This document shows, in pieces, positions 14,770 to 27,713 of a stretch of DNA of 64,000 nucleotides. The stretch is from Marsupella aquatica (lineage: Eukaryota > Marchantiophyta), in contig OZ316894.1 of assembly GCA_973895155.1 (NCBI GenBank), positions 19,964,001 to 20,028,000 of the forward strand. Reading direction: 5' to 3'. Below the pieces are notes generated by a model. The model did not search any database and was not told the DNA's origin. It was given only the letters and a program-made list of their open reading frames with translations. The first letter of the stretch is position 1; each line of letters begins with the position of its first letter. Position numbers and translations under genes: made by a program.

Positions 14770-14829
14770 GTGTACCCAGTATCTGCAAGGAAATCATGGG
14801 TGTACCCAGTATCTGCAAGGAAATCGGTC
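14770..14829. repeat. Tandem duplication, 30-bp unit
   Basis: The segment gtgtacccagtatctgcaag, followed by gaaatc, occurs twice with a 30-bp period. It is a small recent duplication in non-coding sequence. Confidence 0.85.
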
Positions 14830-17289
14830 TCTCCTGCAATAGATGGTGAGGCCAACCATTTGCACAATCCTGGATGCCAATGAATGTCCTCAGACTGTTT
14901 GCTCCAGTGTGAACCAGCTCAATGAACTGTGATCTCCAACGGTTGCCAACAAGCAAGAAGAAACTGGCAAGTGAATGACAGAGAACAGACGAGGTCAATC
15001 GGATTTGCCAGAGGCAGAGTGAAAGGGCACGATGCGCTATCAGACCTTGATATTGCGAAATATTGCTGACTACAACTCCAATAACGCGAGGCTTAGAGAA
15101 TCACTGAAAATGCATGGAAACTATGGCGACAGGCTCTTCACCCACAGCTACAACAGCATATGACATGATGCAGGGCCATTCAATTGCTCCTCAAATGAAG
15201 ATGAAGGAAAACATTTCCATGAATTTCCATTCACATCATATTGGACATGAATATCAAACTGGCTGACCAAATAAAATTCGTCTTTTGCCCCAAACAGAAC
15301 TTCGTGCGGGTTCACTTACCTCCATTCATTCCGCACTGGATGATAAAGGTCCACACAGTTTGATTTTTTTTATCAAGATCAGGGTTGCCTCTACTCTCCC
15401 TGCACCCAATCTATCAGAGCAAAATGAAGCTAAAACTGGTTATTTTCAAAGAAAACCACAATGTTCTCGAGCACAGCATAATATCCATTTTTTCAACACA
15501 ATATCATTTTTCTCAGACACTTTTTTTTTATACAACTGTCTATAGCCAAACTAGCCAGCATTTTAGTATTTTACAGTAACTTTAGTTTTTTTATGTTTAA
15601 TTTAATCTTGTGTGGAAAACCAAGAATCAAACTTTGTACATGACTCATAGCATTGTATCCTTCCAAATTTAAATGAACAACGCATCAACACAGCAATGAG
15701 AGTGCTCTCTCTATTCACTCTATTCAAATAGATTGCCCCAAGGCTCGCTATTTGATAGAGCGCTGTGTTTAGGGGAAGACTGTAGTTTGGGTCTGGGACC
15801 AGAGGTGAATCAGTTTCAAATTCTTGTCAGGCTGCTCATTCGTGGCCTCGCCCGTTTGGAAGACCAATTGTGCAACCAAAGACTTTTCATTTTGAGAAGT
15901 GATCGAGTGTTTCAACCAAACACTTTGGTGTGCTCATTGAAATAGTAAGGGGCACTTCACAAGGCCATGGATTCAAACACCAATGAGGAGCACTTTACAT
16001 AAACCCAAAAAGAGAGGATATCCAAACCAAAAAGAGTGCTCTGTTAACATGCCACCTAATTCTAGAATCCTATTTAAAAATTGTTTTACAGGTTCCATTG
16101 CTCCCCTTAAAACTATAATGTCCTCTCACAAAAACACCACTGGAGTGTGGTGTAAAAAACACAACCAAGTGGCCATGCCAAATAGGATCTTTTTCGGCCC
16201 CTCTTGTATCCCTGTCAGTAGGTTTAGGAGTTTCCAAACCACATTGTGCTCCTGAATTGATGGTTTAAAGTGAACTTGGCCCAAAATCAGAAATTCTACA
16301 ATATACACTTAATCCTTGAAGCAAACCTTATCTGTTGGACAGACTAGGTTTATGTAAAGTCCACGGAGGCTAAATCTCCTGCCCTCTTTCAACAGCCACT
16401 GTAGATACTAAATATACTAACGAGGTAAACCAATATGCATTTTGAGAAGGCCCATAAATGAGACAGCCCTACATGGTCAAACCAACAAAACTTTGGGATC
16501 TCCTCTGGAAGTGGTATAATCCAAGAACAAATTTAAGGCTGTTTATCAGTTGCCAGGGTGGTGAATGTGAATCATGTGTGAAAGAAGAGATGATAGGAGA
16601 ATTCTCGATTTAAATTGTCTGGATTTAAAGAGAGCCTTGAGATTGTGGCAGTCAGCTAGTTCTCACATTCCGTACACAGTATTACAGCTCAGTAAACCCC
16701 CCTCGGACCTCGGTTACCTGTAGTTAACTTTATATGTTTCAAGTTGAGACCCATATTAAGCAATGGGTGAGAGAACTAAAAAGACATGGAATGACAGTCT
16801 AGTGGGTTACTGTTTAAAGATACATTGTGCCAGCAGGGGAATGATACTTGATTCTCTTCAGCCTTGGAGTTTTTCTAATACTTTACTAGTTTAGTCTTAG
16901 AATTTCTTTGAGCATGTGCACAAATTGGTTAGAAATGAATTAAAAGGGCAATATGATAATGTTTCACGGAAGCATTGGAAACATATCCCCAGGACATTCT
17001 TCAACCTCTACCCCGGCCAATGTCAATTACTCCAGGCTGGTTTTGCATATGAGGTGTGCCCAGACAGATTTCTGAACTCACCCAAAGATTTAGAAGACAT
17101 TTGCATGGGTTTCCTCCAGAGACTATTTTGTAATCACATCCTAGTTCAAAAGTTAAGTATATAGTAAGGTCCGGTTAACAAGGCATGCATTATGGGCCAT
17201 AAGGCCTCCCAAAATGAGAGCTTTAGCTCGAGTTTTGAGTGGTTACTATTGCCCCCAATGCTCTGTAACAGGGCATTTATGCACTTTGG

Positions 17290-17399
17290 TTTAAACCACC
17301 ACTATCCATATAAAAGGAGAAGTGTCCAAGACTTCACATTTTTCTCCTCTAGGGTGAAACTTTGCTCTTTAGGAAAAGAATAGTAAAAATGGTGAAACC
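17290..17399 (+). repeat. Dispersed repeat, copy A (partner at 62331)
   Basis: The shared text runs from a tttaaa-ccaccact start through ccatataaaa, gtgtccaagact, tttctcctctag and gaaactttgctc to aaaaatggtgaaacc. The same order of blocks occurs at 62331-62452. It is probably the same family of transposon fragment. The ccatataaaa core resembles a TATA box, but no gene follows. Confidence 0.7.
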
Positions 17400-19317
17400 T
17401 TAAAAAATATAAACGAACAAATAAATATTAAAAAATGGACACTGGCCCTTTGAGAGAGTTTTTACTTTTAGTAAAAATAGAGAAGAAGTTTCACGATTCC
17501 CCCATCCAAAACCCAGATGTGTATTCTTCTCCATAAAAGCACAGACATTTAGAAAGAGAAAATAATAAATATCATTAAGTTTGGACAAAGATATACATTC
17601 TGATTCTTCTCTCCATTTTCACAAAAATTACAAAGAGAAAAATCACGGAAAAGTCACGAACAGACAGCAATAAGTTCGGATAAAGATCCCATCTGAGCTT
17701 AATATGCCATCCTCTCGAATTTCTACCTCCCAAAGCAGCAGAACTAGATACCGAATCAAGTAGCGAATAAAATAGCGAACCAGGGAAACAACACTAAGCG
17801 ACGGAAGGAGAGGGAGAGGGACGATCGACAATGTATGGTGAGAACAAAGGCATTGTCGAGAAGTAATGTGGGGGATTGAAGAAGGTGGAGTGAAGAAATG
17901 GAGGATGCCGGCTAGAATGAAAACTTGTTACTCGGTTCGATTGCGAGTGGTTGGGATCTGGAGCAGAGGAGAACCAAGGCCGGAGTAAAAAATTGAATTA
18001 TCATGACGATGATGCTCTGCTGTAGGAGATGTAATGAGAAGGTATTGAAGAAGAGAAAGGTTTGTTCACAATACTGATTAGCATTTAGTGAAAAGCTATG
18101 GATTGCTACCACGGGAAGGTTTTCAAGGATGTAGATTAGGATGCACAGAACACACAGCTGGGAAGAAGGATATTAACCATCCACTAAGAAATTGAATGTG
18201 CGTAGAGAAGGAGGTTAGACCGATGCTGCTGACAAGAATCCAGAACAGGGGAGCGATGGATTGACTGCTCGCGCGGTAGAGGATTTTAGAAGAAGAAGAA
18301 GACACTCTTCGAGACGAACGAAGAGGGGAGGGAATGGAAAGCATGCGGGATTTAAGCATGTCTGTGTTTATGTGACGTTTCTCTCTCGATAAGGTGAAGA
18401 AGTGGACATCTGAGATGAGCTTAGACCTAGCCGCAATGGTTGAGCAGTCTATCTATGGACCAAATGGCGATGTGAAGAAGGGGAATTGAGTATCTCTCTG
18501 TGCAAATCGAATGAGTGGAGAAGAGGATTGCTCTTTGAGGACAAATTTGAAGTGTGGAGACATGCATTTAAAGTTGCGAATGATGAGAAGAATAGTGTCG
18601 ATTGCTGAATCTTCGATGTCCGAAGAAGAGAAAACCGCCAACGGGCATCATGCATTGATAGTTGGAGGGGCCACCTGGAGAAGCGCACTTCAAATCTACC
18701 AAATAAAGGTACGGATAGGAGTTTTTTGGTTGGCTTTTGCATCCGCAACGTGAAAATAGGAGACAGAACACAGTGGAGAGGAGCGGTAATCCTGATTCTT
18801 CCCTATTCTTTCTATTGAAGCAGGCGGAGACGAGAATGAGTGACTTAAAATGTTTGTATTTCGGATCAAAGACGCATGGTTGTCCATCTTATGAATTCTA
18901 GACACGACGATCAGCTCATGGATCGCCGAACTAGTGGAAAACAAGTTCATCTGTTCATAAAAAGAGCTCACTTCCTTATATACAAAAGAATTTTGAGTAG
19001 CGAGATAGTTGAATGTACAATATCGACCGAAGAATATGGTGCAAACGAGTACTATCATTGCCGAGTTGATAAGATTTCGTGGAGAAGAGGCTTGAGAACT
19101 AATTCATCGCTATGGGTCCTTGCAGAAGAGCTTCGAATCTACTGATAGGAGGACACAGGGGAGAATGATCATGATGTGAAGGACAAACTGATCATGAGAA
19201 AATGAGCATTGATTATTTTTGGATGAACTAAAGCGTACAGTGTGATATGGATGAGAGCAAAACGGAGTGCGTCGGAAGCTGTAGCGTGGAAAATACAAGC
19301 GCGTTGATGAGTGAGCA

Positions 19318-19761
19318 ATGGCGGCAACTCTGGTGGACTGCAGTGCATGGCCATTATCCTATTGTTCATCGTCCATTCCGACCGTTAGGAGAACACGTTC
19401 AGAAAAAGATCGTGCTCCGTTTTCACAAAAACGGTATGCGAATGCAGTTTGCCGGTGCAAACATGAGGACGACTCCGATGAGACGTCTCCTGAGGCTCCG
19501 AGGTACTTTTCGAACCTCGGGAGACGGGAAGCCCTGGCCTCTATGTTGGCTGGAGTGAGCATCGCATCTGCATCTTTTGGATGCGACGATGCCTCTGAGG
19601 TGGATATACAACAGGGAGCGCTGGCGCTGGAGGACCATGTGGAAACCGCGCTGTTCAAAGATGCAGTCGCACTCCATTCTGGTAGGCCAACGAACCTTGT
19701 GTCTGCTGTTGTGGATCTCTACTCCTCTTTCCATGTTGACAGCAACAGCCTTCTACTGTAG
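19318..19761 (+). CDS. Hypothetical ORF with plastid/thylakoid-type N-terminus
   Basis: An ATG in good plant context (gcaatggcg) opens a 147-codon frame. Residues 1-50 are rich in Ser, Ala, Arg and Thr, like a chloroplast transit peptide. NLGRREALASMLAGVSIASA then reads like a second, lumen-targeting signal with a twin-arginine-like RR before a hydrophobic core. The acidic segment after it (DDASEVDIQQGALALEDHVE) could be a mature start. I do not recognise the protein. A possible donor (tctg|gtaggcc, about 19680) suggests the real gene may splice here, but no convincing downstream exon was found before 20.9 kb. It could be a truncated copy, a small lumen protein or chance. No mature domain is visible. 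Confidence 0.35.
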   Translation: MAATLVDCSAWPLSYCSSSIPTVRRTRSEKDRAPFSQKRYANAVCRCKHEDDSDETSPEAPRYFSNLGRREALASMLAGVSIASASFGCDDASEVDIQQGALALEDHVETALFKDAVALHSGRPTNLVSAVVDLYSSFHVDSNSLLL

Positions 19762-20964
19762 AGACAATAAATGGCGTGGTGATAGCGGGAAAGGTGTGCT
19801 CTGATTGCGACGGTCTAAAGCCAGCTAGAAGATACGACGTCCACAGAATTTAGGATTGGCGACAGTGACTAAAAGCAAATTGCCCAGAGATACGCAGACG
19901 CTACCTCACATGCAAGACTTACGATTGCAAAAATTCATTAGAGAGTATTGTAGTCTTCCTGATGTAAAGGGAACCGAATTGATCACAATTGTCCCAATTC
20001 TAGTGACTTTCTATAAAGTTCATCACAAATTGAAGGCTGTCCGGTCCACGTTGTGCCCCGATGTAATCTTTCATGTACGGAATTAACAGCTTACATCAGA
20101 AGCAAAAGACAATTTCGCTAGCACATCAAGGTTTTTCTAATTGAATCCCGGACTGTTTCACATCTCTGCTCTGTATTTCTGGGCAAAAAAGCGAGAGTTT
20201 AGGGTTCAAGCCAATGGTTAAAGCCCTTCAAGGATCGAACAGGCTCAGCTCTCTGAAACCCAGCTATCAGATGAAAATCATGAATTTAACTAGGAGACGT
20301 GGGAAAATAAAGTAAATCTAGTACTAACCTCTCTGCCTTGCATTCCGAGGATCCGTTTCGCTGCCTGCCATACTCGCGTGCTTTTTTATAGCTCACTTTT
20401 ATCTCTGATCTCACTATGGGCACCTAACTCCTGCCTGCGGGAAACAAAGGACCCAACGAAGATCAGTTGCATTGCTCTTTCTCAAGAATCATTCCAATAA
20501 CCTCTTCTTCCTCGTGCTTTGCGCACATGTCGGTGACTTGTACCTTTTTCCCGGTGGACGTTGCGTCACGGAACTTCACCGCAGCACTCCACCCAATGAG
20601 TCGCCGTCGATACAACCGTGAGGAGAGATCCCGGGAGATATCCAAATAAGATTCTGCCTCGAGGACGGAAACTACACCGAAATTGAATGAAATTGAATGA
20701 GGGCGCTAGCTTATAGTGTGGAAATGGGATTCCGGTTGATGTCTTGAGCACGGCTTTATCATGAGTCCAAGCAATAGTTTGCTCTATCGTTAGCATATCC
20801 TCAATGCGAAGAAAAACAATTCAACTGAGGCCATTGTGACGGGAGGCCATGCCCTTGGCAGACAGATAGTTTGCAGTCTCCAACATCCTGTGCAGTGTCC
20901 AGCTGGGTTGTAATAGGATAACTGGAATAGCAGTGTATTGGAACTGATGTTTTATGATCCCATA
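19762..20964. other. Intergenic, upstream of the purple acid phosphatase
   Basis: No coding exon is recognised. A short duplicated aaattgaatg occurs near 20680-20700. The right end probably holds the phosphatase promoter and leader. Confidence 0.4.
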
Positions 20965-23611
20965 ATGGCGTGGATGGGCTTGAGGATGCTCATGCCAATG
21001 ATTTCTCTTCTTTCATCACATGTGAGTGCAGGCGTTACATCCGACTACGTCCGCCCCTTCTCTGCCAGCCCTGATCTTCTTCTCGAGAGCCTGCTGCCGA
21101 CCCCTCGAACACTCGCTGCAAGCGCACCGTCGCAGGTATCGTAACCTTTCCTCATTGAAATTTGAATAAATTCGAATTAACCACCATTCGGAAGGTTCTT
21201 CGCAAGCTTGTAGGACTCAGTTTTTCAGAATATCTCTCCCAATATAATCTGCCAATTTGGACGAGGATGGACACCACAAACTATAGGGGAATTGATTCCT
21301 GTCTGGAGAATGATCGAGGAAGTGGAGGAAATAAGGTAGAACTTTGAAATCCTGGTTTTAAGCCCATCGCGGTAAGAAGTTTTAAAGCGCAGCGCATTCA
21401 TACGCAGCATTTCAAATGTTTCTCGACATTCTTAAATTTTATTGCAGTCGCTGAGCCTCTTTAATGACGAGTCGGACTCCATCACCGCTTTCCTTTGCCT
21501 GCCTGTCATCAAATAATAGTCGTCGAGATTTAGTTTTGCAAAACTCTTCCAAGATTAATCCAGCTAAAGGATAGGAATATTCTAACTTGTGTGGTTATTC
21601 AATTTGTGGGCATTTGACGCAGCAGGTGTGGGTTTCGCTCCATGGTCCCAATCAAATGCAGGTTTCTTGGATTACGTTGGATGCAGGAGCCAGCACGGTA
21701 GATTACGGTACCTCATCGGGGGCTTACAACCACACGGCGACGGGTTCCAGTTCTTCATATACTTACGGGAGCTACACTTCTGGCAACATCCACTATGTGA
21801 TTATCGGTCCTCTCTCGGACGACACGATTTACTTCTACCGGGTGGGAGTCACCGCTCCCGAGTTTACTTTCAAAACTCCGCCGCCTGCGGGCCCAGAGGT
21901 GCCTATCAAATTCGCTGTCGTTGGTAAGAAATTTGCTCCTGATCTCTCACATCTCTTATGCCGGCATTATTTTGCTTTCTCTCAGGTCTCACTTTGTAAA
22001 AGCAAACTTCTGTGGTTTGAGCAGTTTTCTGCCATCGGCATTTTTCATGTGAACCCATTTTCACATCCTCTCTCAGCCTATCTCCCATCCCCCTCTAGTC
22101 GCTCTTGGACGCAACATCGAGCCTCCGTTCACTGGCTCAGCGGTCGAATTAGCCGAGTAGTTTTTGGTCTAAGCTAGAGGATTTTTGTTCTCAGCCACAC
22201 AATCGTTTTTTCTGTACGAAATGTAGGTGATCTGGGGCAGACGTCGAACACGCAGTCTACACTAAATCATATCCAACGTGTTGATCTTACCCGGGGATCT
22301 ATCTTACGCTGATGGGGAGCAGCCTCGATGGGACTCCTACGGCCAGCTCGTGTCGCCGCTTGCAAGCAGCAGGCCTTGGATGGTCACCCAAGGAAATCAC
22401 GAGATTGAATCATCCCATGGCATTGAGGACTTCAGAGCATACAAGGCGAGATGGCGAATGCCGTATGCATTGAGCGGCTCCGACAGCAACCTCTACTACT
22501 CATTCGAGATTGCAGGTGTTCACTGGCTGATGCTGGGATCATATGCTGACTATACTCAGAGTTCAGACCAGTACAAATGGCTACAAGTAAGTACTGCGGA
22601 GAAGCGCACAAATCCAAAGCCCAATTTCTTTGGAACTGTAGCAGACAAAAATATGATGAAAAAGTGACCTGCCTACAATTGGATGAGCTCTATGCTCCAA
22701 TGATCTTATGGACAGTAACGAAAAAAGTGGTGGACTTATGATGCAGAATGATTTGGCAAAAGTTGATAGATCGAAAACTCCATGGTTGATAGGGGTAGTA
22801 CATGCACCGTGGTACAACAGTAACTTTGCTCACTATGGAGAGGGAGACGGGATGTTAGAGGCGATGGAGGACTTGCTGTTTAATGCAAAGGTGGACATCG
22901 TATTCGCCGGCCATGTACATGCGTACGAGCGTTCGGTAAATCTCAGTGCTCACTTCCCACTCATTTACTGGATTGATAAAGGGATGTGACAAATTCACTC
23001 TCGCATTAATAGATCGGTGCTATGCTTATGGATTTTGAGGTTCACAGCTACATTGCAGTTCTCCTTTCGTGAACTTCCATGCATTCAAAGGACGTCCAGA
23101 CTCCCAGGATTGCTGTGAGATGACCAGTGAGTTTGGAGCTTTAGTGCTGAAGTGCCATTTTGATGTCGTGAAGGTCCGCACATTCAAAGGGAAAGCCAAC
23201 AATTCCGGCATTCTCTACCTCAATATTGGAGATGGTGGAAACCGAGAGGGTCTAGCAAGACTGTAAGAATCTTCTAAAAGGAGCTTAGCTCAAGTCATCG
23301 GATCTCCTTTCTGCATTCTCTCGTACAGGAATGCTGAACCATAAGATTTCAGACCTTTTTGAAGAGCGGATTAAAATGTAGAAAAACAATAAGAACTGAC
23401 TCTGAACTTTTGGGCTCATCATCACAGGTATAATCCACTCCAGCCAAAATGGTCTGCATTCCGTGAAGCAAGCTATGGGCATGGAGAGCTGACCATCAAC
23501 AACGGCACAACGGCTGTATGGAGCTGGCACAGAAATCAGGATGACGAGGCAGTCATTGCAGATAGTGTTATCATTACCTCTTTAAGCTCCTCGGGCACTG
23601 CTGAAGCTTGA
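20965..23611 (+). CDS. Purple acid phosphatase, 6 exons, apparent frameshift in exon 3
   Basis: The family consists of secreted binuclear metal phosphatases that release phosphate from organic esters; plant members of this branch (PAP18/20/21/22-like) respond to phosphate starvation. Exons: 20965-21135, 21626-21923 (or from 21623), 22227-22586, 22747-22935, 23174-23262, 23428-23611. The N-terminus is a signal peptide ([19 protein letters not shown]). A fibronectin-like domain follows ([20 protein letters not shown]). The metal-ligand motifs are all present: [33 protein letters not shown]. The tail [11 protein letters not shown]...[12 protein letters not shown] is typical. At about 22277 the frame of the GDLGQ part (ending LNHIQ) does not match that of [12 protein letters not shown]: relative to relatives about 14 bases are missing, and exon 3 is one base out of phase. 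It is a recent pseudogene, a mutant allele or an assembly indel. ATGs at 20947 and 20974 are alternative starts. Confidence 0.88.
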
Positions 23612-26600
23612 GTGATAACAAGCATGTCTCGTATCTACTGAAGCTTCCACTGCGGTATTACTGAAGTGGAAGGTTTGTACCGACCCTCATGGCCCATCCT
23701 GGTCCCAGAAGTTTAATCAAGCTTTTCTCATTCTTTCCTATCTGCTTATTTGGACAGCCTCAAACCCTTCTTTAATGTACAGAAACAGGTAAATGGGCTT
23801 CCGAACGCGCATTGTTTGCCAGCCTCCAGTATTTCTCGAGGATGCAGGATTATTACATTCAATGCCATTGAAAAAAGATGCTATGCACGATTCTACCAAG
23901 GGGTGCCAATCAAGCGAAGAGACATAACCCATCTTATTAACGCTTGATGTTGTAATGCACAAGCGACTATATCTTCAAGATTAGACGATAGCTAACATGG
24001 AGATGAGTTGGAAACTTGGCCCTCCCATACGGTCAAGCTATTTTCGTATTACTCGTATCACCATTAAGCCGACACAATTCTTTGTAAAATAATTGTTGTG
24101 GATACAAATTCAGTCAAGGAATTACATCATTATTACCTTAGTTGCATGATGCGTCTCGGAAGTGAGTGACCTTACTTCAAAACATTATTAGGTTGGTTGC
24201 ATGATGCTTCTCGGAAGTGAGTGACCTTACTTCAAAAGGCTTGTTACGTGCGAGGACATTGCCTCATTGCCTCCTATGACTTATTATAAATAAAATTTCA
24301 TGTGCTATCATGTAAACCTTAGTAATTTGTGTGAGTGAACGAATGAGTTCCCTTTGTAAAAGCTTTCACATCTTATCATGTACGCTTTGGTCATTGGTGT
24401 CAGTGGATCTTTGTAGGGATAATATTATATAAGTGATGCACAACATCCTTGAAATTCAAAGCCTGCTCAGTGTGTTATGCAGTACCCATAGCCAAGAAAA
24501 AAACCCTCTGGCATCTCCTGGACTTAACCAGACCCTTGTGAGTAAGATGCCATCAAGACCTGGGCAAGATGGGCGGTCACAGGGGTCTATTAAGTCTTCA
24601 TGGCATCTTGTTGGACTGTTAATTCCAGGACATGCCAAAGGGGTCCTGTTAAGTTTTTTCTACACCCTAAACTTATGCTCGGAAGTACATGAAATGCTCG
24701 TGACACATGCTTGTCTATATAACGAAGAGAGCAAATACGAAGGACAAATTTCCCAAATGGCCTTTAAAAAGATGGAATTAGGGCTTTACAAACACAAATC
24801 TTGAAAACCCGCACCCTCCCAGGGATTCTCACATCACAGTGATGATTTTAAAATGGTTTTCATCTCAAAGGGAGGAATGAGGTTCTATGGTTATATCCTA
24901 TTTAAACAGGATGTGTAGGAAACGACTGGTTTCTGCTCAAGAGTCGACGATCCACAAACGTAGTAGAGTTCCGTCCGTTGTTCCCATGACAGGTTCTTCG
25001 TAGGAAATACACCTGGGAGTACGGATTGTAACTCGTTTCCACATCACATGGCAGTAATGCCTTCAGACGTTTTGGTGAATCCGAGTCTGCTACAAAGACC
25101 TTTGGACGGTTCTTCCAGCACCCAAGCGAAGGCTTAGATTAACACTGTCCGAACTCAAATTATCAATACTGTAGTCCTGAAATTAGTCGTTCCAAAAATA
25201 TTTAAGCTACGAATTTTAGTGGATCTCTTCTTTTGGAAGCCAACTTTTTCGGCTTATCTCCACCTCACAATGACTCTAATACCTCAGATGATTAGTATCT
25301 CCGGATGATGTACAATCGCGCCGTCTCTCGTTAATTTACATAGCTAGCTACAAAATTGCTTCCGTTCTCTTACACAAGTCAAAATTTGAGAATTTAAAAT
25401 GGTTTGTAGAACTCTACCAGCACATTGGACATATTCCGCTGACTCCAAAGCCAAGTCCTAAGACAACTTCCTAAGCTTCTCCCCAACAGCAAATTGCGAT
25501 CATGACAGCTCCCCTCGTTGAATGCTAAGCTGCACCCTCAAAAGACCTTCTGCACATACAAATCAGGAAGGCTCAGAACATACTGAAATACTTAGCTCAG
25601 AACTTCTCGTACAAGAAGACATCTTCTGGTAGTCCAATTTCGATTCTGATTTTTGTTCCATGTCTGTCCCCTCGCAATTTCCTGACTTAATGGAATTGGT
25701 GGACACTATTTCACTCGTTGTGAGACTGCATGAAATCATGGTTAACTCTTGTAAGCAGCGAGTGCCAACAAAGTTTCTCTGCATCGATAAGCTTCCTTCA
25801 AAGACCATAAGACCAGAAAGTCTCTTGCGGGTCAACCTACCAGTGCCACTGCACGCCCCAACAGAGCTGAACTCTATGCATCAGTCAACTCGACGACCTT
25901 GATCTTGACCTGCAACACACTCAGGAGAGTCGAGCGAAACAGAAGGTAAATTGAAGGAATTTTACGACGTGATGATATAGAAAGTGCAGAACAGCTCGAA
26001 CTATTCTCTTGAAAGGCCTTCGCAATCTGCATACTTTGGTAGTTATGAACTGCACCTTTTATGTTGCAGCATGATACTGTAGCTCCCAACTCGTCATGAT
26101 CCGGAATCTGACTCTTCGTACATAGTGTAGCCAGGCCGTGCCGTGTCGCAGCATATAGCATCTTCGACTCCATAATGCCGACAGTCCGACAGCTGCTGTA
26201 TAGCCTCCGGTGCACAAATGTGGCTCACATGCTCTGTTGACAGGAATCTGGTTACTATAGTTCTTCAATTTATGAGTTTCCATAAGAATGGACCAGTTCG
26301 ACAGTACAGGCTGCCTATCAGCAATGAGACCTTTTGATAATAAAGCATCCCAGACGATTGACCAAGCGCCATTGCCTGCTACTTAATGACTGAGAGGCCT
26401 ACAGCAATCTATTGAAAATAAGGCATGGCCACGGATGAGACCCTCTTTAGTAACATAATTAAGACTAATATTTTAGCAGCATGTCTTTACTTATAAAAAG
26501 TTGACATCTCTCCTCTCCAAACCAATTCTGCAACAGGGAGCTTGGATAATCATCTGCCACAAAATAGATGGCTAGCCAGTCTAGGAACCAGTCGTCCTCA

Positions 26601-27713
26601 CCCCATGATTGAAACTGTCCCTGTCTCGATTTCTTGAACTGTAAAGTCACTACAAGGTTATAACCCTGGTGTGAATCTGTTTCAGAAAGGGGTTTCATGT
26701 ATTCTTGAGGCGCGAGGACTATTTTCAGTGAATGCTCACATTCGGCAATCGTCAACAAGCAGATGGATACTGGATAGAATTTTATGGAGATGTTCTCAAA
26801 ACAAATAAAAGCCCGATGAATGGGTCACCACATCTACATCAAGGTTAGGTTAGTTCAATTTGGCCTTGTCAAACAAATCGAGAATGCCTTCAAGGCCCTC
26901 ACAAAACGCAAATATGCCATTGACAGATAGGTAGTACTGGAGACCCAATACACTTGACATAACCTAGACCTTGGGTCAAGGTTACATTGGCTTGGAACCT
27001 AACGTGGATATTTTCAATAATGATTTCCAAAGAAATCCTTACGGTATATAAGGAAATGATCAGAACTGATCATTGGCCTCCCGAGTAGATGAAGAACAGC
27101 GTCTTGAGTTCCTCATTAACTTCCTGTTTCATTAACAGCGGGAAAAATTGCTCCAACAATGTTGAAGATAATTCCTTATGACCCAAGAAGGAGGGGAAAA
27201 GATCAGCCTTTCAGTTTTTGCCCTGAGTTACAAGAATACCAATGTAACTCAACAAATCAATCATTAACAGAGGGTACTGCCATAACCAAGACCTATGGAG
27301 ATAGATAATTCCAGTCTGATCTTCTAATCTCACACGAATGCTGTGAGAAATCGGATCCAGACGAGCAGGCAAGGAATGTCCCTAAAGGAACAGAAATCAT
27401 GTACAAGACATGGTTTCCAGCCGCACCTCTCTTCTATGTAACAGGCCTAGTCATCAACCCTGTGAAAAGCTCCACATAATCCAAAGCTTTCTCATCTAGG
27501 GAGCCAAGTTGATGTAATCAACTGGGCTTTGGTCTAGATCAAGCAGTTTGAATTCCTACATAAGTATCTCCACCTCATGTCTCACGGTGGGTGGGGCACT
27601 TTGTCTACTAACGTGAAACCTTGAAGATCCCGGGAACAGCCTATATCCAGGGTTGAGAAAATTTCCAGCCTTGGTAAGATTGAGGTAGAAGGTTGACAAG
27701 CCTTGTATAGAGA
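23612..27713. other. Intergenic between two convergent genes
   Basis: The left part is the 3' flank of the phosphatase; an aataaa-containing stretch occurs near 24288. A 42-bp direct duplication lies at 24141. From 25.5 to 26.8 kb the minus strand has several open segments (25563-25835, 25874-26215, 26465-26758) with acceptor-like ends, but I could not join them into a gene. The rest shows no coding character. Confidence 0.45.
24141..24237. repeat. Direct duplication, 42 bp at 55-bp spacing
   Basis: Copies at 24141-24182 and 24196-24237 share gttgcatgatgc[g/t]tctcgg followed by aagtgagtgaccttacttc and aaaa, with a single difference. It lies in the 3' flank of the phosphatase gene. Confidence 0.85.

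Larger units (their letters stand above)
13330..19317. other. Intergenic, decayed repeats
   Basis: No gene is recognised. The 13.3-15.3 kb part has no readable coding exon beyond short frames. A 30-bp tandem duplication sits at 14770. The 15.7-17.4 kb part looks like old transposon debris: many stops, with a dispersed repeat at 17290. The 17.6-19.3 kb part is purine-rich on the + strand with short open frames on both strands; none matches a family I know. Confidence 0.5.

Noticed and set aside
24436-24804. Open frame of about 122 codons on the + strand
   Set aside because: No family resemblance, low-complexity surroundings, and an opposite-strand frame overlaps it.
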